DNA from: Orbaceae bacterium lpD02
GTDB taxonomy: Bacteria > Pseudomonadota > Gammaproteobacteria > Enterobacterales > Orbaceae
Reading direction: 5' to 3'
DNA length: 64,000 bases
Assembly: GCA_036251875.1 (NCBI GenBank)
Contig: CP133960.1
Location: 1,196,258-1,260,257, forward strand
The translations under genes and the position numbers were made by a program. The first letter of the stretch is position 1. Each line of letters starts with the position of its first letter. Under the pieces are notes generated by a model, which was given only the letters and a program-made list of their open reading frames with translations, searched no databases and was not told where the DNA came from. Below, piece by piece: positions 32,746 to 40,748 of this stretch.

Positions 32746-33606
32746 GTGAATATTGTTGAAAACTTAAAAATAAATCTTGAGAATTTTTCAAGTGGGCAAA
32801 AAAAAATAGCGCAGTATATTTTACAACATAAAGATGGGATTGCTGAATTACCTTCGCAAATTTTGGCACAAAAAATTGGCGTTAGCCAATCAAGTATTAT
32901 TAAGTTTATTCAATCTTTAGGCTTCGACGGCTTCACGCAATTTAAGCTGCAACTAGCCTCTGATATTATTCGCAATAATATCAATGATAAACAATTATTC
33001 CCCTTACATAATCAAATAGAACGGACTGACTCATTTGAAATCGTCGCCGAAAAACTTCTGCAGGAAAAGCAACAAGCCCTCGCACACACAACCGCCAATG
33101 TTAATTTTCAGGTACTGAAAAATCTTACTAAGCAGATTATTAAAGCGCAGCGCATACAAATTATCGGTATCGGCAACTCGGCCCTTACCGCAAAAGATTT
33201 AGCCTATAAATTACAAAAACTTGGTCTCGCAGTTAGCGCTGAAGCGGATACGCATATTCAGCTGGCTATTGTTCAATCCTTGAAAAAGACAGATTTACTA
33301 ATTGCAATATCTTATACTGGTAAGCATAAAGAAATTTGTTTGTCAGCGCAAACAGCGAAAAAAAATGGCGTACCCGTCTATGCCATAACCTCATTACAAC
33401 AAAGCCCATTACGTAAAATAGCCGACTATATTCTTGACACCGTTGCCGATGAAGTTCATAGCCGCAGCTCATCGATCTCATCTCGAACAGCACAAAACAC
33501 CATTAGTGATTTAATTTTTATGGGGGTGATCAAATTAATAGGTGAAGACGCAGAGAAGAGTATCAAAAATAGTTCGAATATAATTAAACAGTTACAAAAT
33601 ATATAA
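32746..33606 (+). CDS. murR: RpiR-family transcriptional repressor MurR
   Basis: 286 residues. N-terminal RpiR HTH (about 1-77: FSSGQKKIAQYIL, LAQKIGVSQSSIIKFIQSLGF) and a C-terminal SIS sugar-phosphate-binding domain (about 125-250: IQIIGIGNSALTAKDLAYKL, DLLIAISYTGKHKEI). In E. coli MurR senses MurNAc-6-P and represses murQP. The start is GTG with CGGAG 7 nt upstream. Divergent from murQ across 254 bases. Specificity is inferred from position. Confidence 0.93.
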   Translation: MNIVENLKINLENFSSGQKKIAQYILQHKDGIAELPSQILAQKIGVSQSSIIKFIQSLGFDGFTQFKLQLASDIIRNNINDKQLFPLHNQIERTDSFEIVAEKLLQEKQQALAHTTANVNFQVLKNLTKQIIKAQRIQIIGIGNSALTAKDLAYKLQKLGLAVSAEADTHIQLAIVQSLKKTDLLIAISYTGKHKEICLSAQTAKKNGVPVYAITSLQQSPLRKIADYILDTVADEVHSRSSSISSRTAQNTISDLIFMGVIKLIGEDAEKSIKNSSNIIKQLQNI

Positions 33607-33614
33607 CATAAGTA

Positions 33615-33644
33615 TGCCTTATTAAAGGTGATTTTAATAAGGCA
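33615..33644. terminator. Hairpin between convergent murR and namZ
   Basis: Perfect 12-bp inverted repeat (TGCCTTATTAAA at 33615-33626, TTTAATAAGGCA at 33633-33644) with a 6-nt loop, 9 nt after the murR stop and 16 nt beyond the namZ stop. It lacks a strong U-tract on either strand but is well placed to end both transcripts. Confidence 0.55.
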
Positions 33645-33660
33645 AATATCGGCGGCAATG

Positions 33661-34983
33661 TTATGGGTATAAACGATACTGCTCGCGTAGCTTATTATAA
33701 TCATTAAGCTCCGGTTGCCAGCTTTGTTCTATCATTTCAATCGTCTGCTCTTTAGTTAAACCTTGCGCCGTTGCTGACAGTAATTGCTGTAATAATTGAT
33801 TATCACCCGCCACTTTAGCCAACCAAAGTGGTCTACTTACAAAATAAGTTTGTTGGTTTTTCAAATAGTCTTTTTCTTCATTTTCATTAGCCGAAAGCTT
33901 ATAACCATTTTCTTGAAATTTAAACCACCAATCGACTAAATAGCCAATGGTTGGTTGTACGCTTTGTGACAGCTTCTCACCATATACTTTTTTCCCTGCC
34001 TGTGGCCAGCCCCCTTTAGCAATTGCATCACTAACTGTATAACTGGTATTAACATAAAAACGTTCATCGCTAAAGCCAATCTGCTCAAAAGGATGTTCAC
34101 TACCACGCCCAGTATTTACGCTGGTTGCTTCAAAAAAACCTAACGATGGATAGAGCGCAATCGATAAGTCGGTTGTTAAACTTGGTGATGGCGGTACAGG
34201 TAACGAATACGGCATATCATGTTGATAATTTTCCATCGCAATAACGTATAAATCTTCGGCAGGAAATTGATGTTCAGCTTGCTGATGTGCTTGCCAGCTT
34301 CGGTGGTCAAAATTGGTTAACCACCCTTCATTGACCATCATTTTTGCAAATTCGCCCGAGGTTAACCCATGCACCATCGGAACCGGATCGATGCCAATAC
34401 CTGACATGTAGGGTTCTTTTAATATCGGGCCATAAACGTATTGCCCTACTGGATTTGGCCTATCAAAAACCATCAGTGATTTTTGGTATTTTTGCAGACT
34501 TTCTAGTAAATAGTGCATTGATACGGTATAGGTAAAATAACGTACGCCGACATCTTGTAAGTCGTAAATAACGACATCAACATCATCTAATTGTTGCTGG
34601 GTAGGATTGGCACGTTCACGACCATCACTATCTCGTCCATACAGCGAAATAATCGGTAATCCTGTTTTGGCATCGACACTATTACTGTCACCAAATCCCG
34701 CTTCCTCTTTGCCTCTCAATCCGTGTTCAACCGAAAAGAGCTTAACAACCTTGAAACCGTATTTTTCTTGCTCGGCAAGCAATTTATCAATGGTATGAAC
34801 GCCCTTTGAATCAAGGGAACTTTGGTTAACCATCAAGGCAACATTTTTACCTTTTAACAAAGGACCATAGACCGCATCACGATCAGCACCTAGCTTAAAG
34901 CCAGGTGTTGTTGCCATAATATTAAATGAGTAGGTTAAAAAAAAAGCGATGACCGCAATCCATTTCATTAGTGAAAATCTCAT
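33661..34983 (-). CDS. namZ: Exported exo-beta-N-acetylmuramidase (NamZ/DUF1343)
   Basis: Family GH171 (DUF1343) enzymes remove non-reducing terminal MurNAc from peptidoglycan fragments. 440 residues with a signal peptide of about 24 residues ending in NIMA. Conserved family blocks: ALMVNQSSLDSKG, FSVEHGLRGKEEAG with Glu86, the likely catalytic acid, PIISLYGRD, and DVVIYDLQDVGVRYFTY; then DRPNPVG. Start ATG 34983 with GGGAG close upstream. Last gene of nagZ-porin-namZ. Export implies periplasmic or external action. Symbol assigned by family resemblance to the B. subtilis enzyme. Confidence 0.87.
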   Translation of the reverse strand: MRFSLMKWIAVIAFFLTYSFNIMATTPGFKLGADRDAVYGPLLKGKNVALMVNQSSLDSKGVHTIDKLLAEQEKYGFKVVKLFSVEHGLRGKEEAGFGDSNSVDAKTGLPIISLYGRDSDGRERANPTQQQLDDVDVVIYDLQDVGVRYFTYTVSMHYLLESLQKYQKSLMVFDRPNPVGQYVYGPILKEPYMSGIGIDPVPMVHGLTSGEFAKMMVNEGWLTNFDHRSWQAHQQAEHQFPAEDLYVIAMENYQHDMPYSLPVPPSPSLTTDLSIALYPSLGFFEATSVNTGRGSEHPFEQIGFSDERFYVNTSYTVSDAIAKGGWPQAGKKVYGEKLSQSVQPTIGYLVDWWFKFQENGYKLSANENEEKDYLKNQQTYFVSRPLWLAKVAGDNQLLQQLLSATAQGLTKEQTIEMIEQSWQPELNDYNKLREQYRLYP

Positions 34984-34997
34984 TATTATTCTCCCTA

Positions 34998-36053
34998 CTA
35001 AAAATTATGCCGAAGTTCTAGTGCCATAAAGATAAATTGGTTTCTTTTTCTTACACCCTTTTCCCACATTTTTTCCGGTCGATAATAAAAATCGGTAAAT
35101 AGTGAGGTTTGTCTGGTAAATGGATAGATGGATTGGAATCCATAACGGCTACGATTTTTCTCTCTAAATACTGTTTGGATATTATCAGAATTTCGGAAAC
35201 TCTGCTTAGCATGCTTTAATGAAAAACGAGTATAGGGTATCACCCTAAAACCATTATCAAATTTATAATTGTACATTGCCCATAAAAAATGCTCTTTGTT
35301 ATATAGCGTATTGACAAATTTTTCATTAATATTTAAATAATAAAGCGTTAGCGCATTCTTGGCATTAAATCGATAAGTGCCACCAGCAAAGTGCTCATTA
35401 ATATGTCCCCAATCACTTTTTGATACATTAGGTTTATTTTGTTGAGCATAATCAAGTCTGCGATCAAGAAAACGAAATGAAAAACTGGCTAGAAAACTGA
35501 GATTATCAGAATATTTATACGAAAATGACGGTTTTACCCAATATTCATGACGCTCTTCAGCCGTACGAGTAAGCGCTGTAGCTGAAACTTTTGGACCATA
35601 ATGCCAATTATCATTACGGTAACCTAAACGCAGTTTAAACCCAGCGTCTTTATCGGCTAGCTTAAATGGAAATGAGCGGGTAACACCAAACTGAAATCGA
35701 GTTCGATTGTAGGCATGATTGCGGTCGACATAAGTTTTTAAAAACTGAAGATCATATAACCACGCTGAATTATCTTGATAAATAAAGGCACCAATATAAG
35801 GGGACGTGGCGATACTCCCAACAGCTAAGTGCCAGTCTTTATCGTGATCACGCTCTTGCTCCGAACCGATATAGCTGTCCACATGCCATTTATCGCCGGT
35901 ATTTTTCTTTAACTCGCTAAGTTTTTGATTCAATTTTGCAATTTCAGCTTCATAAGAGGCAGAAACACTTTCATCACTACTTTCATCGGCATAAGCGGTC
36001 GATAACCCCAAGGACATTAATGTTGCAAGCAACAAAGGAACATATTTTTTCAT
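34998..36053 (-). CDS. Outer-membrane porin, OmpG-like
   Basis: 351 residues with a signal peptide (about 22 residues, ending TAYA) and a short heptad-like segment (about 30-50) before a barrel. The rest alternates aromatic and polar residues (WHYGPKV, YWVKPSFSYKY, FRFLDRRLDY) and ends in the outer-membrane signature ...LELRHNF with terminal Phe. The pattern is that of OmpG/YshA-type monomeric sugar porins, about 14 strands. Lies between exported NagZ and NamZ (25 and 14 nt gaps), so passage of muropeptide sugars is the natural inference. I cannot name a specific substrate from sequence. Confidence 0.75.
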   Translation of the reverse strand: MKKYVPLLLATLMSLGLSTAYADESSDESVSASYEAEIAKLNQKLSELKKNTGDKWHVDSYIGSEQERDHDKDWHLAVGSIATSPYIGAFIYQDNSAWLYDLQFLKTYVDRNHAYNRTRFQFGVTRSFPFKLADKDAGFKLRLGYRNDNWHYGPKVSATALTRTAEERHEYWVKPSFSYKYSDNLSFLASFSFRFLDRRLDYAQQNKPNVSKSDWGHINEHFAGGTYRFNAKNALTLYYLNINEKFVNTLYNKEHFLWAMYNYKFDNGFRVIPYTRFSLKHAKQSFRNSDNIQTVFREKNRSRYGFQSIYPFTRQTSLFTDFYYRPEKMWEKGVRKRNQFIFMALELRHNF

Positions 36054-36078
36054 CTTATTTTATCCTTATTAGTGTTAA

Positions 36079-37938
36079 TTAATAGCTTAAACCATGTCCG
36101 TATGGATAAATTACTTGCTCTAAATCGGCAGATTTAATATCAACAGGTAACTTACCATGCGGATAATTAAGGATTTTACCCGATGACTCAAATAGGGTTC
36201 GAATACCGCTACGAATATTGGTTTCTAAGCTATTTCTAACATTATTGGTTACATCAAAACCAGTGATACCATAAATCGCAATATTGGCATCAACATTATC
36301 TAAATAGGCAATATCATATGGATTACGGCTAGAAATCACCACAACTGGAACATTTTGCGCTTTCGCAACATCGATAATCGCTTGTGCATTATAAGGATTA
36401 TTAGTCAAATTATACGTCGTTAACAGCACCAGATCTTGGCCCGCAATTTGTTTAGTTAATGTATCTTTATCGCTATCATTAGCCATCATTTTAACGACGT
36501 AGTCCGTGATATCGATATTTACCGCAAACGTATCACTTAACGCTTTTAAATGTTTAGCAATCAGCTCATTACGTGGCAATTCATCAGAAAAAATAACGAT
36601 TTTATTCTCTGGCTGTAATTTATATGGTAATAGCGCGTTATTTTTGATCAAAGTAATTGAGGCTTCAGCCACTTTATTTTCAATATCTTTGTTTAAAGGG
36701 GACGCAACAACATCATTAGCCAATGGAATATTAATTTCGTTCACGGCTAATTTTTTTGCTAATTTGGTTTTAACAATACGCGTCGCTGACTCATCAATTT
36801 GCTGCATTAATAGTGGATCTTTGATTGCCTCTTGCTTCAGATACTGGTACAAACTCTCAATTTTTTGTACGTCATCTTGATTCTCAACCGCGAGCGGCAT
36901 TAAAACGATATCGTTACCGGCCATAATCGCTTGTTTGATAGACCAGTTTTTATCAAAGTTACTGGCGATCGCCCCCATGTCCATCGCATCGGTAATGATT
37001 AATCCTGAGTAGCTTAATTCTTTACGCAAAATATCCGTTAAAATTTTACGGGATAATGTAGCGGGAGTCCCCATTTGCGTATTATCTTTAGTGGTTAACA
37101 TATTGCTGTCTAAAGCGGGAACCACAACATGAGCCGTCATAATGGCATCGCTATCATCCATCAGCGCAACGAAAGGGGATAATTCAAAATTACGCCAAGT
37201 TTGTTCATCAATATTTATGGTTGGCAAGGCAAAATGGGTATCGGTTGCAACATTACCATGACCAGGAAAATGCTTTAGCGACGTCATAATACCGTATTGA
37301 TGGATACCATCAATATAGCTTCTAGCAAGATCGGTTACTAATAGTGGGTTATCGGAATAAGAACGCACGCCGATAACGGGGTTATTTTGATTATTATTAA
37401 TATCAACGACAGGGCCAAAATTAAAATTGAAACCTAAGTTAGACAGCTCATAACCATGAACCATACCTGAAATACTGGCTAAAGTAGGTGAACGCGTTGC
37501 ACCAAGCGCCATATTGCCGGGCATTTCGGTTCCTTGCTGTAAACGTGTAACATACCCCCCTTCTTGGTCGGTACTGATGAAAAGCGGTAAATTGCTACGA
37601 GCTTGCTGTAGGCTATCAATCAACTTAGCCATCTGCTCAATATTAATTAAATTTTCTCTAAATAAAATTACCGAGCCAAGATGATATTGCTTAACAATAT
37701 TACTGATGTCAGAAGTTGGTTCAGTAACAGCTTTTTTATTTTGCTGCTCATCAAGCCCCCATTTACGAAAATCAAACATCAGCATTTGACCAATTTTTTC
37801 TTCAAAACTCATCTCATTTACGATCTGTTTTGCTGATGTTTCTGGTGATTGCCAATATTGCTTTAATGCATCATTGCTGACAACCGCGCCGAGGGAAGTA
37901 CCTGATAATGCAATTAAGAGTAGTAATAATTTTTTCAT
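36079..37938 (-). CDS. nagZ: Exported two-domain beta-N-acetylglucosaminidase, GH3 (Bacillus-type NagZ)
   Basis: Removes GlcNAc from GlcNAc-MurNAc fragments. 619 residues: signal peptide (about 1-18), GH3 TIM barrel to about 380, C-terminal alpha/beta domain 400-619. Catalytic features: KHFPGHG (222-228), the Asp-His dyad of family NagZ enzymes in ATDTH (D233, H235), and a nucleophile candidate, D317, in ITDAMDMGA. E. coli NagZ is cytoplasmic and about 340 residues; the added domain and signal peptide resemble the B. subtilis secreted enzyme. Heads the nagZ-porin-namZ operon. AAGGA RBS 6 nt upstream. Confidence 0.88.
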   Translation of the reverse strand: MKKLLLLLIALSGTSLGAVVSNDALKQYWQSPETSAKQIVNEMSFEEKIGQMLMFDFRKWGLDEQQNKKAVTEPTSDISNIVKQYHLGSVILFRENLINIEQMAKLIDSLQQARSNLPLFISTDQEGGYVTRLQQGTEMPGNMALGATRSPTLASISGMVHGYELSNLGFNFNFGPVVDINNNQNNPVIGVRSYSDNPLLVTDLARSYIDGIHQYGIMTSLKHFPGHGNVATDTHFALPTINIDEQTWRNFELSPFVALMDDSDAIMTAHVVVPALDSNMLTTKDNTQMGTPATLSRKILTDILRKELSYSGLIITDAMDMGAIASNFDKNWSIKQAIMAGNDIVLMPLAVENQDDVQKIESLYQYLKQEAIKDPLLMQQIDESATRIVKTKLAKKLAVNEINIPLANDVVASPLNKDIENKVAEASITLIKNNALLPYKLQPENKIVIFSDELPRNELIAKHLKALSDTFAVNIDITDYVVKMMANDSDKDTLTKQIAGQDLVLLTTYNLTNNPYNAQAIIDVAKAQNVPVVVISSRNPYDIAYLDNVDANIAIYGITGFDVTNNVRNSLETNIRSGIRTLFESSGKILNYPHGKLPVDIKSADLEQVIYPYGHGLSY

Positions 37939-38336
37939 CGCAAATCCTTATATTCAATTAACTAACTTATTTCGGCTGACATAATAAGTGTTTTTAGGTT
38001 ATTGTGCTGTGATGAAAGTCTCATTTTCATATAAATAGGAATAATTAATTCTAAATTTTAATGAAAACAATAATAAAAGCTTCCTTCTATTTTTTCAGTA
38101 ATGAGGGGGTAAATTATCAAAAGATTAGTGACAGGTTGAATTTACGAAGGATGAAATACCATAGTAAACCTTGGATAAATTAAACCGTTTATAGACGTGC
38201 TAATTGTCTATTTTTTGGGAGGTTTAGCGTTACAAGGATAAGTTAATTGGTAAAGAATTAAATCAGTTCTATAAAGAAAATTACAGAACTGAGTAAAATA
38301 AATTAGAATTATTAACTAAGAGTAAACGAGATAAAG
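37939..38336. other. Region between nagZ promoter and the decayed gene
   Basis: The first 120 bases hold the nagZ control region. The remainder has no intact gene. Two plus-strand stretches look like decayed coding DNA: 38142-38183 (ending KPWIN, then stop) and 38259-38358, which reads KELNQFYKENYRTE, one stop, then about 19 more sense codons. No family recognised. Confidence 0.4.
37979..38055 (-). promoter_or_regulatory. nagZ operon promoter with CRP-like site and half-palindromic MurR-like sequence
   Basis: The -10 is TATTAT (37981-37986, minus strand). CRP-like TGTGA-N6-TCTCA at 38008-38023 is centred about 41.5 bp upstream of the start that this -10 predicts, the class II position. Beyond it, 38035-38055 contains ATAGGAATA, 8 of 9 bases shared with the left arm of the murQ repeat, but the right arm (AATTCTAAA) matches poorly. 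Suggests shared carbon control of hydrolases and murQP. Confidence 0.55.
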
Positions 38337-38730
38337 CTAACTTGCTGTATTATCTTTAAGATCATATTCACGTCTGGCGTAAATAAAACCATCTAAACAA
38401 TCTAATTTACCGATAGGAGCTGTAGAATAAACACATTCTAGATCGCAATTATTATAATATTGACCACCAACACTAGAACCAAATGTTGCTTCAACAACGC
38501 TAATATGTCTGATCTATAGAGATCGCCAAATTGAAACGATCTCTATAGATCAGACAGCTAATACTTTCGTAATCAAACTCGATCGGCTTTCTATCAAGAT
38601 AATAACGAATCAATAAATATCTACTACTAGGTGAATATTGTAATGCTACAGCCCTTAATTGTGAATAAACTTCACCTAATAATACTCGGTTAAAATACAA
38701 AATAAGCCAGTCAGGAAGATTATATTTCAT
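38337..38730 (-). pseudogene. Small gene (originally ~111 codons) interrupted by a 51-bp palindromic insert
   Basis: From ATG 38730 the frame encodes MKYNLPDWLILYFNRV... up to EFDYESIS, then enters the palindrome at 38556 and stops at 38500. If the 51-bp element and one copy of the 7-bp duplication are removed, the frame continues as VVEATFGSSVGG... through CVYSTAPIGKLDCLDGFIYARREYDLK to a stop at 38337-38339, giving 111 residues. The restored protein is small, acidic and soluble. It reminds me of immunity-type proteins of polymorphic toxin systems, but I cannot assign a family with confidence. The intact 5' part may still be translated as 76 residues. Confidence 0.7.
38506..38556. mobile_element. 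51-bp palindromic insertion with 7-bp target duplication
   Basis: Perfect 20-bp inverted repeats (38506-38525 and 38537-38556; outer bases TGTCTGATCT) around an 11-nt centre. The element is flanked on both sides by GCTAATA (38499-38505 and 38557-38563). Removing it with one duplicate restores an open reading frame. This is the signature of transposition; the size suggests an internally deleted insertion sequence or a minimal non-autonomous element. Confidence 0.8.
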
Positions 38731-38732
38731 CA

Positions 38733-38886
38733 CTTATTCATCTCTTTTAGTATGACAGTAGTTTGATCTGCCGGCACAATATGAGCACCTTTTGCTAGTT
38801 TCAACTAAAGGATATTTACCGACCTATATTCCATCGAGTAACAATTGGTTATCAGTTCCCTGATTCACATAACGCCTTATTTCCTA
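38733..38886 (-). pseudogene. Decayed coding remnant upstream of the interrupted gene
   Basis: One frame, read from 38883, gives EIRRYVNQGTDNQLLLDGI, an in-frame TAG, then VGKYPLVETSKRCSYC and AGRSNYCHTKRDE before TAA at 38733-38735, immediately followed by GTG-ATG of the next gene. Protein-like composition on both sides of the TAG, with a Cys-rich end, suggests the 3' end of a larger lost gene that was translationally coupled to the small gene. Family not recognised. A toxin-immunity pair is one possibility, by arrangement only. Confidence 0.4.
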
Positions 38887-38896
38887 CAGTGCTATC

Positions 38897-39472
38897 TTAA
38901 AAATCACTTTTTAATTGAGCGGTACTCATAACGGTAGCAATATTATTTAAAAACTTGATCGAACTATCATGCTCATCTTGAGTCGGCGCAGCACAAGCAT
39001 CTTCGATAATAACAACGGCATAGTCTCGATCATGGGCTTCTCTTGCGGTGCTTTGTACTGTCATTGCGGTGCTGACGCCCGCAATAATTAATTGCTCAAT
39101 TTTATTGGCTCTTAATACAGCCTCAAGTTCCGTACAGTAGAAGGCACTGACTCGGGGTTTAACAATAATCATATCAACTTTATCGGTATGTAAATCAGGA
39201 TGAAAGTCGGTGCCTATTTCACCGAGTGTCAGCGCACCGATTTGATTAGCTTTCGAAAAAACCGGCGAGTGCTTGGGCTGCTCGATATAGTTCGCGTTAA
39301 AACCAACTTTTACTAGCAGCTTTAGCCACCCTTTGCTATCTGCAATGGTTAATATTTGATTGGCGTTAGCGATAATATTTCGCTCTGCTGCTTGGCTAGC
39401 ACTTCGTGCTATTTTGCCTTCTGGATGCATGATATCAATAATGTAGTCAATGCCAATAAATGCCGTTTTCAT
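38897..39472 (-). CDS. Isochorismatase-like (cysteine hydrolase fold) protein lacking the usual Cys
   Basis: 191 residues with the alpha/beta fold of the isochorismatase superfamily: FIGIDYIIDIMHPEG with Asp9, LGEIGTDFHPDL, IIVKPRVSAFYCTELEAVLR with the conserved Lys105, and GVSTAMTVQSTAREAHDRDY. In classical cysteine hydrolases the position after T-x-x is Cys (GxxTxxCV); here it is Thr138. The protein is thus not a typical nicotinamidase or isochorismatase; some family branches lack Cys. Separated from dsbA by one base, so the two are co-translated. Reaction unknown. Confidence 0.8.
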   Translation of the reverse strand: MKTAFIGIDYIIDIMHPEGKIARSASQAAERNIIANANQILTIADSKGWLKLLVKVGFNANYIEQPKHSPVFSKANQIGALTLGEIGTDFHPDLHTDKVDMIIVKPRVSAFYCTELEAVLRANKIEQLIIAGVSTAMTVQSTAREAHDRDYAVVIIEDACAAPTQDEHDSSIKFLNNIATVMSTAQLKSDF

Positions 39473-39473
39473 G

Positions 39474-40109
39474 CTAGTTACCTAATATTTCAATAAACTC
39501 GTTTAATTTATCTTTAACGTCTTGGTATTGATTAGCGCTATTAATGAGTATTTGATATTTTCCATCAATATAAATAGAGGGAACATATTGTAGATTATAA
39601 GCTTGCGCCAATGTAACCGCTTGGCTTAGTTTTTCGGTCACGTCTTGTGAATTGTAAAATTTTTCGAGTAAAGCACGGTCAACATTCTCACTTTCGGCCC
39701 AATCAAAAATTTCATTTATATTACCGAAGTTTAAGCCTTGATCATGAATAGCGGCATAAATAAGTGGCGTCATACGCTCCTGCTCTTGATGAGAAATCAT
39801 CTCTAAAGCATAAAATAAGCGCGCATATTCAACCCATTTGCCCTTACGAGGAATTGCAACACGTGTAAAATTAACATTATCAGGCTTTTGCGATAACCAT
39901 GCATTAATTTGAGGCTCTAGGGTATAGCAGTATGGACAACCATAGGAAAAAAACTCAATCACTTCTACCTGCGTGCTACTGCTGGGAGAGGTACTGACTG
40001 GTTTTTCAAGAATGACATAATCTTTATTTTCTAGCAATACAGCAAAAGTGCTATTCACCAATGTTAAAGACAAAATTATGACAACTATTTTAGATATAAA
40101 TTTACTCAT
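39474..40109 (-). CDS. dsbA: Periplasmic thiol:disulfide oxidoreductase DsbA
   Basis: Introduces disulfides into exported proteins. 211 residues with a signal peptide ending about residue 23 (NSTFA). The thioredoxin-fold active site is C58-P-Y-C61 (FFSYGCPYCYTLEP); E. coli has CPHC, so the Tyr is a redox-relevant variant. The cis-proline loop is YVPSIYIDGKYQI. An insertion of mainly alpha-helix lies between, as in DsbA. First of a two-gene run with the isochorismatase-like gene. Confidence 0.9.
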   Translation of the reverse strand: MSKFISKIVVIILSLTLVNSTFAVLLENKDYVILEKPVSTSPSSSTQVEVIEFFSYGCPYCYTLEPQINAWLSQKPDNVNFTRVAIPRKGKWVEYARLFYALEMISHQEQERMTPLIYAAIHDQGLNFGNINEIFDWAESENVDRALLEKFYNSQDVTEKLSQAVTLAQAYNLQYVPSIYIDGKYQILINSANQYQDVKDKLNEFIEILGN

Positions 40110-40241
40110 TATAATTACCCTTAGTCAACGCTGACTTAATAGCTATTGATAACACTACAATAAAACACCATCGCTCGACAAAAAAACTCAATAACATTAG
40201 CTTTATCCTCGATAATTATTTACCGAGGTGGGAATGCTTGG

Positions 40242-40625
40242 TTATTTAGCAACAATCACTTCAATTTCAACTTTAGCATCTTTAGGAATTCTAGCAACTT
40301 GTACGCAAGATCGCGCAGGAAATGCCGCATTATTTTGTGTAAAGAATTGCTCATAAGCGCTATTAACCGCAGCAAAATCATTCATATCTGCTAAAAAAAT
40401 AGTAGTTTTTACAATGTTAGCTGGCGTGCAATTCGCCGCAGTTAAAATCGCTTTGACATTAGCTAAACTTTGTCGAGTCTGTGCACTAATATCTTCAGCC
40501 ATCAATCCCGTTGCTGGATCAATTGGGATCTGACCTGATACAAACATTAAATTACCCAAATCAACTGCTTGAACATATGGACCTATCGCAGCTGGTGCTT
40601 TATCTGAATTGATAATTTTAACCAT
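40242..40625 (-). CDS. ridA: 2-iminobutanoate/2-iminopropanoate deaminase RidA
   Basis: Hydrolyses reactive enamine/imine intermediates formed by PLP enzymes. 127 residues. Conserved: AIGPYVQAVDLGNLMFVSGQIPIDP, SLANVKAILTAA, and the signature PARSCVQVARIPKDAKVEIE with the substrate-binding Arg. Trimeric cytoplasmic enzyme by family. Separate from the upstream permease by 123 nt. Confidence 0.95.
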   Translation of the reverse strand: MVKIINSDKAPAAIGPYVQAVDLGNLMFVSGQIPIDPATGLMAEDISAQTRQSLANVKAILTAANCTPANIVKTTIFLADMNDFAAVNSAYEQFFTQNNAAFPARSCVQVARIPKDAKVEIEVIVAK

Positions 40626-40748
40626 TTTTATTCTCCTAATTTATGCCATTTTATCAATATTATTATTAAAATGACTAACAATCATAATAGCCAATCTTAT
40701 ACTAAATAAGCTAGATCTGCTCGGTATATACAACGCCGACGCCAGTGA

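Noticed and set aside
38499..38563. Palindrome read as a Rho-independent terminator
   Set aside because: It lies inside a coding frame, lacks a T-run and is flanked by exact 7-bp duplications; insertion explains it better.
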